Below are positions 26,605 through 35,224 of a DNA stretch of 64,000 bases, one piece after another. Origin of the DNA: an uncultured Methanomicrobiales archaeon (lineage in GTDB: Archaea > Halobacteriota > Methanomicrobia > Methanomicrobiales > Methanospirillaceae); NCBI GenBank assembly GCA_949320185.1, contig CASGHK010000043.1, positions 26,609 through 90,608 on the forward strand. Direction: 5' to 3'. Numbering within the stretch: the stretch's first letter is position 1; every line of letters starts with the position of its first letter. A model generated the notes under the pieces. The model saw only the letters and a program-made list of their open reading frames with translations, was not told where the DNA came from and made no database searches. Both the position numbers and the translations under genes were made by a program.

Positions 26605-27554
26605 AGGAGGAGGTCCTCGCCGCAGGCGGGTGCCGGGTGAGGGGGAGGCTCCCCGATCACGCCATCGCCGACTCGACCGCCGGCCCGGGGGCCAGCGGTT
26701 CGGGAGCGGTCTTCTTCTCCAACGGGAAGGGAAGGGTTCGCCTCCCGGTCACCGACGAGGGGCCAATCACGCTCCTGGCACGACCCGACCGCCGGGCCCT
26801 GCTCGAGTATGCGGGCCAGGTGATCGCGGGCGAGGTCGAACCGGTGGGGCTGCACTGCCCTCGCCAGGCCTTCATCACCGTCACCCCCGCGTGCCGGTTT
26901 CGCTGCCGATACTGCACCGTTCCTGCCCAGGAAGAGAGACGCCGGTCGATCGAGGAGTGCCTTGCACTCGTCGAGGGTGTCCGTGACCGTGTCGAGGCGA
27001 TCGCCCTGACCAGCGGGATCGCGGAGTCGGTCGAGGAGGAGGAAGACTATGTCTGCGACGTCGTCCGGGCCCTCGGGCGTTTCGGCCTCCCAATCGGTGT
27101 CTCGATCTTCCCGGCACCCGATACGCCCCGACGGTTGCATGCCCTCGGGGTGGTCGAGGTGAAGTTCAACCTCGAGACCGCGACGCCGGACCTCTTCGAA
27201 CGGTACTGCCCCGGGCTCCCGTACGACCGGGTGCTCGGGGCGCTCGCCTCATCGGTGCCGCTCTTTGGGCGGGGGCACGTCTTTTCGAACGTGATTATCG
27301 GCCTCGGCGAGACCTGGACCGAGCTCGCCGACTGCATCGACCTGCTCGTGGGGATGGGCGTGGTCCCCGTGCTCCGGCCGCTCAACCCTGTTGCCGAGTG
27401 CAGGGACTGTGAACGGCCCGGACCCGATCTTCTCGACCGGGCCGCACGCCACCTCAAGGCGAAGTTACAGGAAGCAGGGTTTGACGGGAGTGGTGCCGTC
27501 ACTATGTGCGCCGCCTGTACGGGGTGTGACATCGCCCCCTGGAGGGACCTGTGA
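26601..27554 (+). CDS. radical SAM protein with C-terminal cysteine cluster (coenzyme B cluster)
   Basis: A 317-residue radical SAM enzyme. The [4Fe-4S]-SAM motif is CRFRCRYC (Cys98, Cys102, Cys105), followed by LTSGIAES and by VKFNLETATPDLFERYCPGL, a pattern that recalls the lipoyl synthase/biotin synthase group. Four to five further cysteines near the C-terminus (Cys267, Cys270 and CAACTGC at 303-309) could hold an auxiliary cluster, as in sulfur-inserting enzymes. The start at 26601 gives an ATGA overlap with marker 11; an in-frame ATG at 26586 is the alternative. It is a candidate for placing the thiol of coenzyme B, but that is inference from context and motifs only. Confidence 0.75.
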   Translation: MKEEVLAAGGCRVRGRLPDHAIADSTAGPGASGSGAVFFSNGKGRVRLPVTDEGPITLLARPDRRALLEYAGQVIAGEVEPVGLHCPRQAFITVTPACRFRCRYCTVPAQEERRRSIEECLALVEGVRDRVEAIALTSGIAESVEEEEDYVCDVVRALGRFGLPIGVSIFPAPDTPRRLHALGVVEVKFNLETATPDLFERYCPGLPYDRVLGALASSVPLFGRGHVFSNVIIGLGETWTELADCIDLLVGMGVVPVLRPLNPVAECRDCERPGPDLLDRAARHLKAKLQEAGFDGSGAVTMCAACTGCDIAPWRDL

Positions 27555-28819
27555 CCGCGGAGGAACGGCTTGGCAGGGCCTGTCGGCTCGCCGCCGACCA
27601 CTGGTACGGAGTGCCGGGGTACCCGGTCACCGGGCTAACCGAGTCCGTGGGGACTGAGCTTCCTGTGAACGAGAAGGTCGGGCTCGAGCACTGCCTGGGC
27701 CATTCCCAGGTGGGGAGGAGGGCGGGGCTGATCGTGAAGCACGTCGGCCTGAACGCCTGTGCCGACCCCCTGGTCCAGGCGACCACGCAGGGGCTTTCGG
27801 CCGGTGTCGTGGTGCTGGTGGGCGACGACCTGGAGGGCCGCTGGTCCGAGAACGCCCAGGACTCCCGGTACTACGGCGAGCTGGCCGAGGTCCCGGTGAT
27901 CGAGCCCGGGGCCGAGAACGCACTCGAATGCATCGAAGAGGCGTTTCGGCTCTCCGAAGCCCACTCCCGCGTGGTGCTCGTCCGCCTGACCCCACCCCTC
28001 CTCGAAGGAGACCTGATGGGAGCCCCGGTCCCGCGCGAGTCCTGGGCCCGACCTCGCTCCGGTGCCGATCTGACCCACCGGGGCCGGCACCAGCAGGCGC
28101 GGCGCGTGACACGTGCCCTCTTCTCCTGGTCGACCGGGTCCCACCTCAACCGCCCCTGCGCCGGTGAGACAGGGGTTGGAGCGGCTGGTGGGGCTGCCCG
28201 GATCAGCACGGTCTACCCTCCGCCGTCGGGGATAGGGCCGGTGCCGCTCAGGGAGCTCGGTCGGCCCTTCGTCCAGGAGCACCGCCACCTGCGCCCCCCT
28301 CCCGACGCCGGCGTTCCCGAGACCTACCGCCGACGCGGGCGGCGGAGCACCCTCTGCCCCGGCTGCCCCTTCGGGCCGGCGATCGCACTCCTCAAAGACC
28401 GCGGGCTCGTACCGGTCTGCGACACCGGTTGTGCCCTCTTCGCGCTCGCACCCCCGTACGAACACGGGATCGCCGGATACGGTCTCGGTTCATCGATCGG
28501 CGTTGCCATGACCAGCACCGGGGTCGCCCTCTCCGGGGACTACGCCCTCCTTCACTCGGGGATGAACGCCCTTGTCGAGGCATACGCTACCGGCACCCCG
28601 CTTCTCGCCGTGGTGCTCCAGAACAGGTGCCTCGCCATGACCGGACACCAGGAGGCCCCCGATGTCGCACTCTTTTTGGACTGGGCGAGACCGGCCCTCG
28701 TCGAGGCCGACGACAACGAGGCCCTGGAGCGGGTACTCGTCCCCCCCGAACGACCGATGACCGTGATCATCCGGGGCAGGTGCCCCGAAGGAGCCCGTTA
28801 TGGAACCGTGGAATATTGA
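27551..28819 (+). CDS. TPP-dependent 2-oxoacid enzyme, IorA-like without ferredoxin domain
   Basis: A 422-residue thiamine-diphosphate enzyme resembling the alpha subunit of indolepyruvate ferredoxin oxidoreductase. The N-terminal PYR-like domain starts VPGYPVTGLTESV. The C-terminal TPP-binding domain has STLCPGCPFGPA, GYGLGSSIG, ALSGDYALLHSGMNALVEA and NRCLAMTGHQ, all typical of IorA. The ferredoxin domain that ends true IorA (about 600 residues) is absent and no IorB lies nearby. That points to a non-oxidative decarboxylase, and 2-oxosuberate, the product of the neighbouring aks enzymes, is the obvious candidate substrate (inference). It starts at GTG in a GTGA overlap and ends inside aksA. 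Confidence 0.78.
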   Translation: MTAEERLGRACRLAADHWYGVPGYPVTGLTESVGTELPVNEKVGLEHCLGHSQVGRRAGLIVKHVGLNACADPLVQATTQGLSAGVVVLVGDDLEGRWSENAQDSRYYGELAEVPVIEPGAENALECIEEAFRLSEAHSRVVLVRLTPPLLEGDLMGAPVPRESWARPRSGADLTHRGRHQQARRVTRALFSWSTGSHLNRPCAGETGVGAAGGAARISTVYPPPSGIGPVPLRELGRPFVQEHRHLRPPPDAGVPETYRRRGRRSTLCPGCPFGPAIALLKDRGLVPVCDTGCALFALAPPYEHGIAGYGLGSSIGVAMTSTGVALSGDYALLHSGMNALVEAYATGTPLLAVVLQNRCLAMTGHQEAPDVALFLDWARPALVEADDNEALERVLVPPERPMTVIIRGRCPEGARYGTVEY

Positions 28820-29924
28820 GATCTGCGACGTGACGCTCAGGGACGGAGAGCAGACCCCTGGCGTCTCGTTCACCTGCGAGGAGAAGGCGTCGATTGCAGC
28901 CCTCCTCGACAGGATTGGTGTCGAGGTGATCGAGGCGGGGTTTCCCGCCGTCTCGACCTATGAGAAGGCCTGTGTCCGGGCCGTGACCGCCCTCGAGCTG
29001 GACGCCCGCGTCTGCTGCCTCGCCCGGGCGCGACGCGAGGACGTGGACGCCGCGCTCGAGACCGGTGTCGACATGGTCAGCATCTTCTTCGCGACCTCGG
29101 ACCTGCACATTCTCCACAAGTACGGTCGCCCGCGAGAGGACGTCCTCGTCGAGGCGCTCGATGTCGTCGATTACGCCCACGACCATGGACTCCAGGTACG
29201 GTTCGCCGCGGAGGACGCCTCCAGGACCGACCCGGCATTCCTCGTGGAGATGTATCGGGCCGGGAGTGATCACGGAGCCGCCCTCGTCTCGTTCGCGGAC
29301 ACGGTCGGCTGCCTCACCCCGCTCGAGATGCACCGCGTGATGGCACGCCTCGTCCAGGAGAGCCCGGTGCCCCTCTGCGCGCACTGCCACAACGACCTGG
29401 GCATGGCGACCGCGAACACGATCGCCGCCGCCGAGGCGGGCGCCTTTCAGCTCCACACGACCGCGAACGGGATCGGGGAGCGGGCCGGGAACGCCCGGCT
29501 CGAGGAGGTGCTCGTGACCCTCAGGCTCAAGGGTGGGGTGGATCGCTACGACCTCACCCTCCTCCCCGAGCTCTCGGCACTCGTAGCGCGTTGCTCCGGG
29601 ATCCCGGTCTCGAAGACACACCCGATCGTGGGCGAGCACGCCTTCGCCCACGAGAGCGGCATCCACATCGCGGCAATGCTGAAGGACCCCGACTGCTACG
29701 AGTATGTCCATCCTGCCCTGATCGGGACGAAGCGGCACTTCCACCTCGGCAAGCACACGGGGAGGAAAGCGCTCGAATACGTCGTCGGATCGCAGGGTTT
29801 TTCTCTCAACCCTGACCAGATCGGGCGTGTTCTCGCACTCGTCAAGGAACGGAGCGAGCAGAAGTGCTGCGTCACCCCGGAGGTGCTCATCGAGCTGATC
29901 CGGCAGGTCCAGGGTGCGGCCTGA
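28800..29924 (+). CDS. aksA: homocitrate synthase AksA
   Basis: A 374-residue member of the homocitrate/isopropylmalate/citramalate synthase family. It joins acetyl-CoA to 2-oxoglutarate and its longer homologues in the chain-elongation cycle leading to 2-oxosuberate for coenzyme B. It has CDVTLRDGEQTPGVSF (about residues 9-24), the metal-binding HCHNDLGMATANT and GIGERAGNARLEEV. At 374 residues it lacks the long regulatory domain of LeuA and matches AksA/NifV. With the homoaconitase subunits and homoisocitrate dehydrogenase directly downstream the AksA call is firm. It overlaps the TPP-enzyme gene by 20 bases and aksD by one. Confidence 0.92.
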   Translation: MEPWNIEICDVTLRDGEQTPGVSFTCEEKASIAALLDRIGVEVIEAGFPAVSTYEKACVRAVTALELDARVCCLARARREDVDAALETGVDMVSIFFATSDLHILHKYGRPREDVLVEALDVVDYAHDHGLQVRFAAEDASRTDPAFLVEMYRAGSDHGAALVSFADTVGCLTPLEMHRVMARLVQESPVPLCAHCHNDLGMATANTIAAAEAGAFQLHTTANGIGERAGNARLEEVLVTLRLKGGVDRYDLTLLPELSALVARCSGIPVSKTHPIVGEHAFAHESGIHIAAMLKDPDCYEYVHPALIGTKRHFHLGKHTGRKALEYVVGSQGFSLNPDQIGRVLALVKERSEQKCCVTPEVLIELIRQVQGAA

Positions 29925-31135
29925 TGCCGACCCTCTCCGAACGAATCCTGGCCGCCCCCGCCGGGACCTGCGTCGACCGTCGGGTCGACCGGGCCTTCGT
30001 CCACGACGGGACGGGGGTGCTCACCCTCGGGACGTTCCGGACGATCGGACGACCCCTCGCCACCCCGGAGCGCCTCTCGGTCCTCTTCGACCACCTGGCG
30101 CCGGCGAACACCTCGGTAACGGCCGACCTCCAGGCCGATCTGCGCCGGTTCGCGACCGAGCACGGACTCTTCTTCACGGACGTGGGGGAGGGGATCTGCC
30201 ACCAGCTGATGGGAGAGGGGCACGTACTCCCCGGCGAGGTGGTGATCGGCGCCGACTCCCACACCTGCACCCTCGGGGCGTTCGGCGCGTTCGCCACCGG
30301 TGTCGGGGCGACCGACATGGCCGCGATCTGGGCGACCGGCGAGACCTGGCTTCGGGTGCCCGAGACAGTACGGATCGACCTCCAGGGCAGGTTCGAGGGT
30401 GCGACCGAGGCAAAGGACCTCGCGCTCACCTACGTCGGCCGGCTCGGGATGGACGGGGCGACCTACCGTGCACTCGAGTTCGTCGGCGAGGGGACGATGG
30501 CGCTCTCGATCGCCGGCCGGATGACCTGCGCCAACCTGGCGATCGAGGCGGGCGCGAAGGCGGGGCTCTTCTATGCCGACGAGGTGACACGCCGCTACCT
30601 CGCCGCCTTCGGCCACGAGGTCGCCTGCCAGCAGCCCGATGAGGGGGAGTACGCCCAGGAGCTCGCGATCGACCTCGGTGACGTCGAGCCGGTCGTGGCG
30701 CTCCCCGGACGGGTCGACGCTGTCCGGCCCGTCGCAACGCTCGAGGAGACCCCGGTCGACCAGGTCTTTGTCGGCACCTGCACCAACGGGCGGTTCGAGG
30801 ACCTGGAGCGGCTCGCCGCCCACCTCCGGGGCCGGCGGGTCCGAGTCCGGACGGTCGTGGTCCCGGCGTCGCGTCGCACCCTCCTGGAAGCGGTCCGCGC
30901 CGGTGTGGTCGAACGCCTCCTCGAGTCCGGCTGCACGATCGGACCGCCGGGTTGCGGGCCGTGCCTCGGCACCCACCTCGGCGTGATCGGCGAGGGAGAG
31001 GTCTGCCTCTCGACCGCGAACCGGAACTTCAAGAACCGCATGGGCGTCGGGGGAGAGATCTACCTCGGCTCGGTCGCCACCGCGGCCGCCACCGCCCTCG
31101 CCGGCGTGATCAGGTCACCAGAGGTGCCGTCATGA
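29924..31135 (+). CDS. aksD: homoaconitase large subunit AksD
   Basis: A 403-residue large subunit of the aconitase/isopropylmalate isomerase family. It carries the three cysteine positions for the catalytic [4Fe-4S] cluster (GADSHTCTLGAFGAF near residues 109-123, FVGTCTNGR and GPPGCGPCLGTH) and the ANRNFKNRMG motif. With AksE it isomerises homocitrate to homoisocitrate through homoaconitate and repeats this on the chain-extended acids of the coenzyme B pathway. Start and stop overlap the neighbours (TGATG with aksA, ATGA with aksE). The same family includes LeuC, and only the context and the small-subunit loop separate them. Confidence 0.92.
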   Translation: MPTLSERILAAPAGTCVDRRVDRAFVHDGTGVLTLGTFRTIGRPLATPERLSVLFDHLAPANTSVTADLQADLRRFATEHGLFFTDVGEGICHQLMGEGHVLPGEVVIGADSHTCTLGAFGAFATGVGATDMAAIWATGETWLRVPETVRIDLQGRFEGATEAKDLALTYVGRLGMDGATYRALEFVGEGTMALSIAGRMTCANLAIEAGAKAGLFYADEVTRRYLAAFGHEVACQQPDEGEYAQELAIDLGDVEPVVALPGRVDAVRPVATLEETPVDQVFVGTCTNGRFEDLERLAAHLRGRRVRVRTVVVPASRRTLLEAVRAGVVERLLESGCTIGPPGCGPCLGTHLGVIGEGEVCLSTANRNFKNRMGVGGEIYLGSVATAAATALAGVIRSPEVPS

Positions 31136-31605
31136 AGCTCCGGGGGCGGGCGGTACTGCTCCCCGCCGATGTGGATACGGACCAGATCATCGCCGGTCGG
31201 TACCTGCGAACCCGGGACCCCTCGACATGGGCCGCTCACGCCTTCGAGGACCTGGACCCCACTCTCGCCGCCCGGCTCGCCGGCTCGGTGCTGGTCGCGG
31301 GAGCGAACTTCGGCTGCGGCTCGTCACGTGAACAGGCCGCCCGCGCGCTCCGCGACGCCGGTGTGGTGGCGGTGATCGCCCCCACCTTCGCCCGGATCTT
31401 CTTCCGGAACGCCGTCAACCTCGGTCTCCCTGTGGGCGAGGCGGCCCTCGACTGTGTCGACGGAGAGACGGTCGAGCTCGACCTGGAAGCAGGCACCGCT
31501 CGTGCCGAAAGCCGCACCCCGGTCGCGTGCCGGCCCCTATCGCCCCGGATGCAGGAGATCCTGGAGGCGGGCGGGCTCGTCGAGCTCCTGCGGAGACAGG
31601 TGTGA
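31132..31605 (+). CDS. aksE: homoaconitase small subunit AksE
   Basis: A 157-residue swivelling small subunit of the isopropylmalate isomerase/homoaconitase family. It has DVDTDQIIAGRYLRT at the start and the GANFGCGSSREQA motif (about residues 58-70). The loop at residues 24-27 reads YLRT, the form known from methanogen homoaconitase, whereas isopropylmalate isomerases usually carry YLVY-like loops; this supports homoaconitase activity. It partners AksD and overlaps it by four bases (ATGA). The downstream gene overlaps by GTGA. Confidence 0.92.
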   Translation: MKLRGRAVLLPADVDTDQIIAGRYLRTRDPSTWAAHAFEDLDPTLAARLAGSVLVAGANFGCGSSREQAARALRDAGVVAVIAPTFARIFFRNAVNLGLPVGEAALDCVDGETVELDLEAGTARAESRTPVACRPLSPRMQEILEAGGLVELLRRQV

Positions 31606-32402
31606 TCCCCGAGTACCGGGAGGTCGGGGTCGCCGCCTCCCGGCCCTGCGGGGAACAGGTCTACCACCTGACCCGGTACCTGCTCCGCCCGGTGGGCGAC
31701 TCCTACGACCTGCTCCGGGTCGAGCCCGAACCAGAAGGTATGGGCCTGGTCCGCCCCATCCGTAACGAGGCCCTCGTCCTCCCCGCCGCCGAGGTGGCGG
31801 TACACCCCGACCGGGTCAACCTCGCCGACCAGGCTTGCCTGGTCCGGATCGCCCGCGAGACCGGCCGACGATGCACGGTCTTCATCGGGCGCGACGAACA
31901 CGTCACATTCGTCCTCGACCCCGACGATGAGGTGGTGCAGACCGTCCACGTCCACGACATCGAGCCCCCGACTCCAAGCCTGGCAGCCATCTGCGTCGAC
32001 CTCGAGGCGGCCGGCCTTTCCGGCGAGCTCGGGCTGGCCCTCGAGTACCACGTCCGGGACATCCGGTCCCTCGGGGCTGGGGCCTTCCCCTGCCGCGCCT
32101 CCGGGCTCGCCCGCTCGCTCGACCGCGACGGGCCGCCGATGGCTGGAGAACGGATCGCGTGCTGCCAGACCGGGCGCGAGCTCCTGAGAGGGACGTACCG
32201 CATCGAGGCCGAGACGGTCGAGACCTGCCCGTGCACCACCATCGAGGCAGGCCCGTTCATCACCCGGTGCTGCCGATCCGAGAGAACGGGGCTGCAGGTC
32301 ATCAACGGCCATATCGGGTTCGTGGTGCACTGGGGTGCGACGCCGCTCGTGGTCCTGGACGCGCTCCGGGCCCTATCGGCCGCACTGAAGGAGGGCCGGT
32401 GA
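31602..32402 (+). CDS. uncharacterised methanogen protein between aksE and aksF
   Basis: A 266-residue soluble protein I cannot assign to a characterised family; it may belong to a methanogen-specific DUF (DUF7714-like). It is rich in strands and has several cysteines, including ACCQTGRELL, ETCPCTTIEAGPFITRCC (about residues 208-225) and a late VHWGATPLVVLDALRAL helix. The cysteines could hold a metal or an iron-sulfur cluster. It starts with GTG in a GTGA overlap with aksE, and its own stop overlaps aksF the same way, so it is translationally coupled inside the coenzyme B operon. Such tight placement argues for a role in the same pathway. Confidence 0.7.
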   Translation: MIPEYREVGVAASRPCGEQVYHLTRYLLRPVGDSYDLLRVEPEPEGMGLVRPIRNEALVLPAAEVAVHPDRVNLADQACLVRIARETGRRCTVFIGRDEHVTFVLDPDDEVVQTVHVHDIEPPTPSLAAICVDLEAAGLSGELGLALEYHVRDIRSLGAGAFPCRASGLARSLDRDGPPMAGERIACCQTGRELLRGTYRIEAETVETCPCTTIEAGPFITRCCRSERTGLQVINGHIGFVVHWGATPLVVLDALRALSAALKEGR

Positions 32403-33364
32403 CCCGGATCGCGGTGGTCGAGGGCGACGGCATCGGTCGCGAGGTTGTCCCGATAGCGGCCCGGGCGCTCTGTACGCTCCGACCGGACTGGGTCCAGGTG
32501 CCGGTGGAGCTCGGCCTCGAACGCTGGCGCCGGACCGGTACGGCGCTTGACGAGAAGGACCTCGAGGTCCTCCGGTCGACCGACGCGGTCCTCTTCGGGG
32601 CGGTCCAATCTGCTCCGAACGGGGAGTACCCGAGTGTCGTCCTCGCCCTCCGCCGGGCACTCGGCCTCTATGCGAACATCCGCCCGGTGCGGGGCAAAGG
32701 TGCCGACCTTGTCATCGTCCGGGAGAACTCCGAGGGGCTCTATGCCGGGCGGGAGCGGATAGAACCCGACCGCGCCTGTACCGAGAGGGTGATCACTCGG
32801 GCTGGAACCGAGCGAATCACCCGCCTCGCGTGCCGGCTCACCGCCGGGCGACGCCACCTTACCATCGGTCACAAGGCGAACGTCCTGGCAGCCGACCGGT
32901 TCTTCCTCCGGGTAGCGCGGGAGGTCGCCATCGATGAAGGGATCGTCGCCGACGACGCCTTGATCGATGCACTCTGCCTGGACGTGCTGCGCCGGCCCGG
33001 TCGTTATGACGTGGTCCTTGTCGAGAACATGTTCGGGGACATCCTCTCGGACGTAGCAGCCTTCCACGCGGGCGGCCTCGGGATGCTTCCGAGCGCGAAC
33101 CTGGGGGACCGGTACGCCCTCTTCGAGCCCGTCCACGGTTCCGCCCCGGACATTGCGGGCCAGGGGATCGCGAATCCGACGGCCGCCCTCCTCTCTACGG
33201 CCATGCTCCTCGATCATCTCGGGGAGACCGACGCCGCCCGGCGCCTCCAGTCGGCGGTTGGGACGGTGCTCTCCGGGGGCAAACGGACGCCGGATCTCGG
33301 TGGGACGGCAACGACGCGGCAGTTCGGGGACGCGGTTGTCGCGGAACTCGAAAAAGGAGAGTGA
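32399..33364 (+). CDS. aksF: homoisocitrate dehydrogenase AksF
   Basis: A 321-residue isocitrate/isopropylmalate dehydrogenase family enzyme that oxidatively decarboxylates homoisocitrate and its longer homologues, the last step of each elongation round toward 2-oxosuberate. It has [14 protein letters not shown] at the N-terminus, [13 protein letters not shown] (about residues 107-119), [20 protein letters not shown] (about 206-225) and [15 protein letters not shown]. It starts with GTG overlapping the preceding stop (GTGA) and closes the nine-gene unit. Only one base separates it from the convergent surface-protein gene. Confidence 0.92.
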   Translation: MTRIAVVEGDGIGREVVPIAARALCTLRPDWVQVPVELGLERWRRTGTALDEKDLEVLRSTDAVLFGAVQSAPNGEYPSVVLALRRALGLYANIRPVRGKGADLVIVRENSEGLYAGRERIEPDRACTERVITRAGTERITRLACRLTAGRRHLTIGHKANVLAADRFFLRVAREVAIDEGIVADDALIDALCLDVLRRPGRYDVVLVENMFGDILSDVAAFHAGGLGMLPSANLGDRYALFEPVHGSAPDIAGQGIANPTAALLSTAMLLDHLGETDAARRLQSAVGTVLSGGKRTPDLGGTATTRQFGDAVVAELEKGE

Positions 33365-33365
33365 A

Positions 33366-34166
33366 TCAGGGCCGCCGGGCGACGACCCCGAAGGCGATCA
33401 GGGCAAGGCAGAGACCGGCCAGCGGAAAGACCGAGAGCCCGGACCGGGTCGCGGTCGGCGCCGCCGTCGTCGAAACGGCGCTCGTCGGCGACGAGGTCTC
33501 ATTCGATGGGGTCGCCTCGAAGGTGGCGACCGTCGTCTCAGGTGCGGACGCGACCGTCACCGGGAACCGGGTGATCACCCCGTTCTGGTCAAGGACCGTG
33601 ACACGGTACTCGCCGGGTCCCGGGATCGCGACGAGCCGGGTGAACGAACCGGACGCATCGGTCCGGACGTACTCGGGTTCGTGAGTGAAGTTCCCGGGGC
33701 CGGTCACCGAGATCCCGATCGAGGCGCTCTTCTTGCCGGGGGCCGTCCCGGAGACGGAAAGGTTCGTCGTGTCGGTCTGTGTCGACGGAGAGGTGACGGT
33801 CACCTCGCCCGAGCGGTCGACGAGGGTGACGGGACGGGCCGTCACCGAGGCGGTCCCGTAGACGGATGGGTCCCGCTGCCGCTCGAGCTCGACCTTGTAG
33901 TCGCCCCTTCCCAGGTCCGTCGTCTGGAATACGACAGAGAACGTCCGGTCCGGCTGGACCACGACCGGCGTGCGGGCGCGTTCCTCCATTCCCTGGTAGA
34001 GAATGACGTCGGTCGTGAACCCGACCGGGAGGGTCGACGTCCCGTTCACAACGATCGGGTCTCCGACGGGGAGAGTCCGCGGCACGTCGATGGTCGCGAT
34101 ATAGGCGGTGGCGCCCGCGGTCAGCAGCGAGGCGAGGCAGAGAAGGAGAAGCAGTCGTCGTATCAT
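33366..34166 (-). CDS. membrane-anchored surface protein with Ig-like repeats
   Basis: A 266-residue exported protein with an N-terminal signal peptide (MIRRLLLLLCLASLLTAGATA) and two or three beta-sandwich segments of about 80 residues (for example VVVQPDRTFSVVFQTTDLGRG and FTRLVAIPGPGEYRVTVLD). A Thr/Ser-rich stalk and a C-terminal transmembrane helix ending in VVARRP follow. This is the usual design of archaeal S-layer-associated proteins in Methanomicrobiales. No catalytic motif is visible. It is transcribed alone, convergent with aksF. Confidence 0.75.
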   Translation of the reverse strand: MIRRLLLLLCLASLLTAGATAYIATIDVPRTLPVGDPIVVNGTSTLPVGFTTDVILYQGMEERARTPVVVQPDRTFSVVFQTTDLGRGDYKVELERQRDPSVYGTASVTARPVTLVDRSGEVTVTSPSTQTDTTNLSVSGTAPGKKSASIGISVTGPGNFTHEPEYVRTDASGSFTRLVAIPGPGEYRVTVLDQNGVITRFPVTVASAPETTVATFEATPSNETSSPTSAVSTTAAPTATRSGLSVFPLAGLCLALIAFGVVARRP

Positions 34167-34252
34167 CGTATCGGCTCCAGGAGGCCCCGATCGTGGCGGG
34201 GCACGGACGCAACATTTCTATTACACCGGGACGTATTAAACGGTTCACGTTC

Positions 34253-35224
34253 ATGAGAGAGGAGAAACCGCTCGCGACCTGGACCGGGACGGACCGCCTC
34301 GGAGACAGGGTCGTCCCAACCCTGACCGTCATCATCAAGACGCCGGGGTGCTCCTGGCGCCGTTGCCGGATGTGCTCGTACAGCCACGAGCAGCACGGAC
34401 GGATCGAGGACGCGGAGGCGCTGGTCCGGGCCCAGCTCGCCTGGGTCCGTCGAGAGTATGCCGGGCGGGACTTCGAGTTCGTCAAGGTCTTCAGTTCCGG
34501 GAGCCTCTTCGACCCGAACGAGGTCCCGCCCGCCGCTCTCGACGCGATCGCGGAGACCTTCCGTGGAAAGACTCTCCTTGCCGAGACGCGGCCCGAGTTC
34601 GTCGGCCGCGAGCGGGTGGAGGAGGTCTGCGCCATCCTCGACGACGGGACGGTGGACCGGCCGCTGTATATCGCCGTCGGGCTCGAGACGACGAACGACC
34701 GTGTGCGCGATAAGTCGATCGACAAGGGGTTCTCGTACGCGGTCTTCCTCCATGCGGCGCGCGAGGCGCATGCAGCCGGCGCCGGCGTCAAGGCCTACCT
34801 CCTCCACAAGCCGCTCTTCCTGACCGAGGCTGAGGCGCTCGGGGACATGCAGCGCTCCATCGCCGATGTCGCCCCCCATGCGGACCTGGTCTCGATGAAC
34901 CCGTGCACGGTACAGCGGAGGACCGAACTCGAGCGGTACTGGCAGCGGCGAGCCTACCGCCCGCCCTATCTCTGGTCGGTCGTGAAGATCCTGCTCGAGG
35001 CCGAACCGCACGTCACGGCGGACCCCCTCGGCGGCGGACGGCACCGGGGACCGCACAACTGCGGTGAGTGCGACCACGAGCTGGTGGACGCGATCCGCGA
35101 CTACTCCCTCACCGCGGACCGATCCCGCCTCGTCGAGGCATTCGCGCTCCCCTGCGACTGCAAAAGAGAGTGGGAGTTCGTGCTCGAGAACGAGCGCCCA
35201 TACAGCATGCCGCTCACCCGGTAA
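34253..35224 (+). CDS. archaeosine synthase radical SAM subunit (RaSEA)
   Basis: A 323-residue radical SAM protein that works with ArcS in turning the lysine adduct of preQ0 at tRNA position 15 into archaeosine. The cluster motif is PGCSWRRCRMCSY (about residues 30-42). FVKVFSSGSLFDP, ETRPEF and GLETTNDRVRDKSIDKGF follow, all diagnostic of the archaeal family of about 330 residues. The C-terminal half has CGECDHELVDAIRDYS and CDCKREWE. ATG 34253 (MREEKPLATW) follows an ATTAAA element by about 15-20 bases, suggesting a very short leader. ArcS and TGT are not in the window. Confidence 0.9.
   Translation: MREEKPLATWTGTDRLGDRVVPTLTVIIKTPGCSWRRCRMCSYSHEQHGRIEDAEALVRAQLAWVRREYAGRDFEFVKVFSSGSLFDPNEVPPAALDAIAETFRGKTLLAETRPEFVGRERVEEVCAILDDGTVDRPLYIAVGLETTNDRVRDKSIDKGFSYAVFLHAAREAHAAGAGVKAYLLHKPLFLTEAEALGDMQRSIADVAPHADLVSMNPCTVQRRTELERYWQRRAYRPPYLWSVVKILLEAEPHVTADPLGGGRHRGPHNCGECDHELVDAIRDYSLTADRSRLVEAFALPCDCKREWEFVLENERPYSMPLTR

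Noticed and set aside
25991..33204. Many short Arg/Ser/Pro-rich frames across the coenzyme B operon
   Set aside because: All are out-of-frame shadows of the overlapping operon genes.
28800..33364. Leucine biosynthesis operon (leuA, leuC, leuD, leuB)
   Set aside because: The homologous families would fit, but the YLRT loop in the small subunit, the short synthase and the marker 11 linkage favour the coenzyme B (aks) versions.
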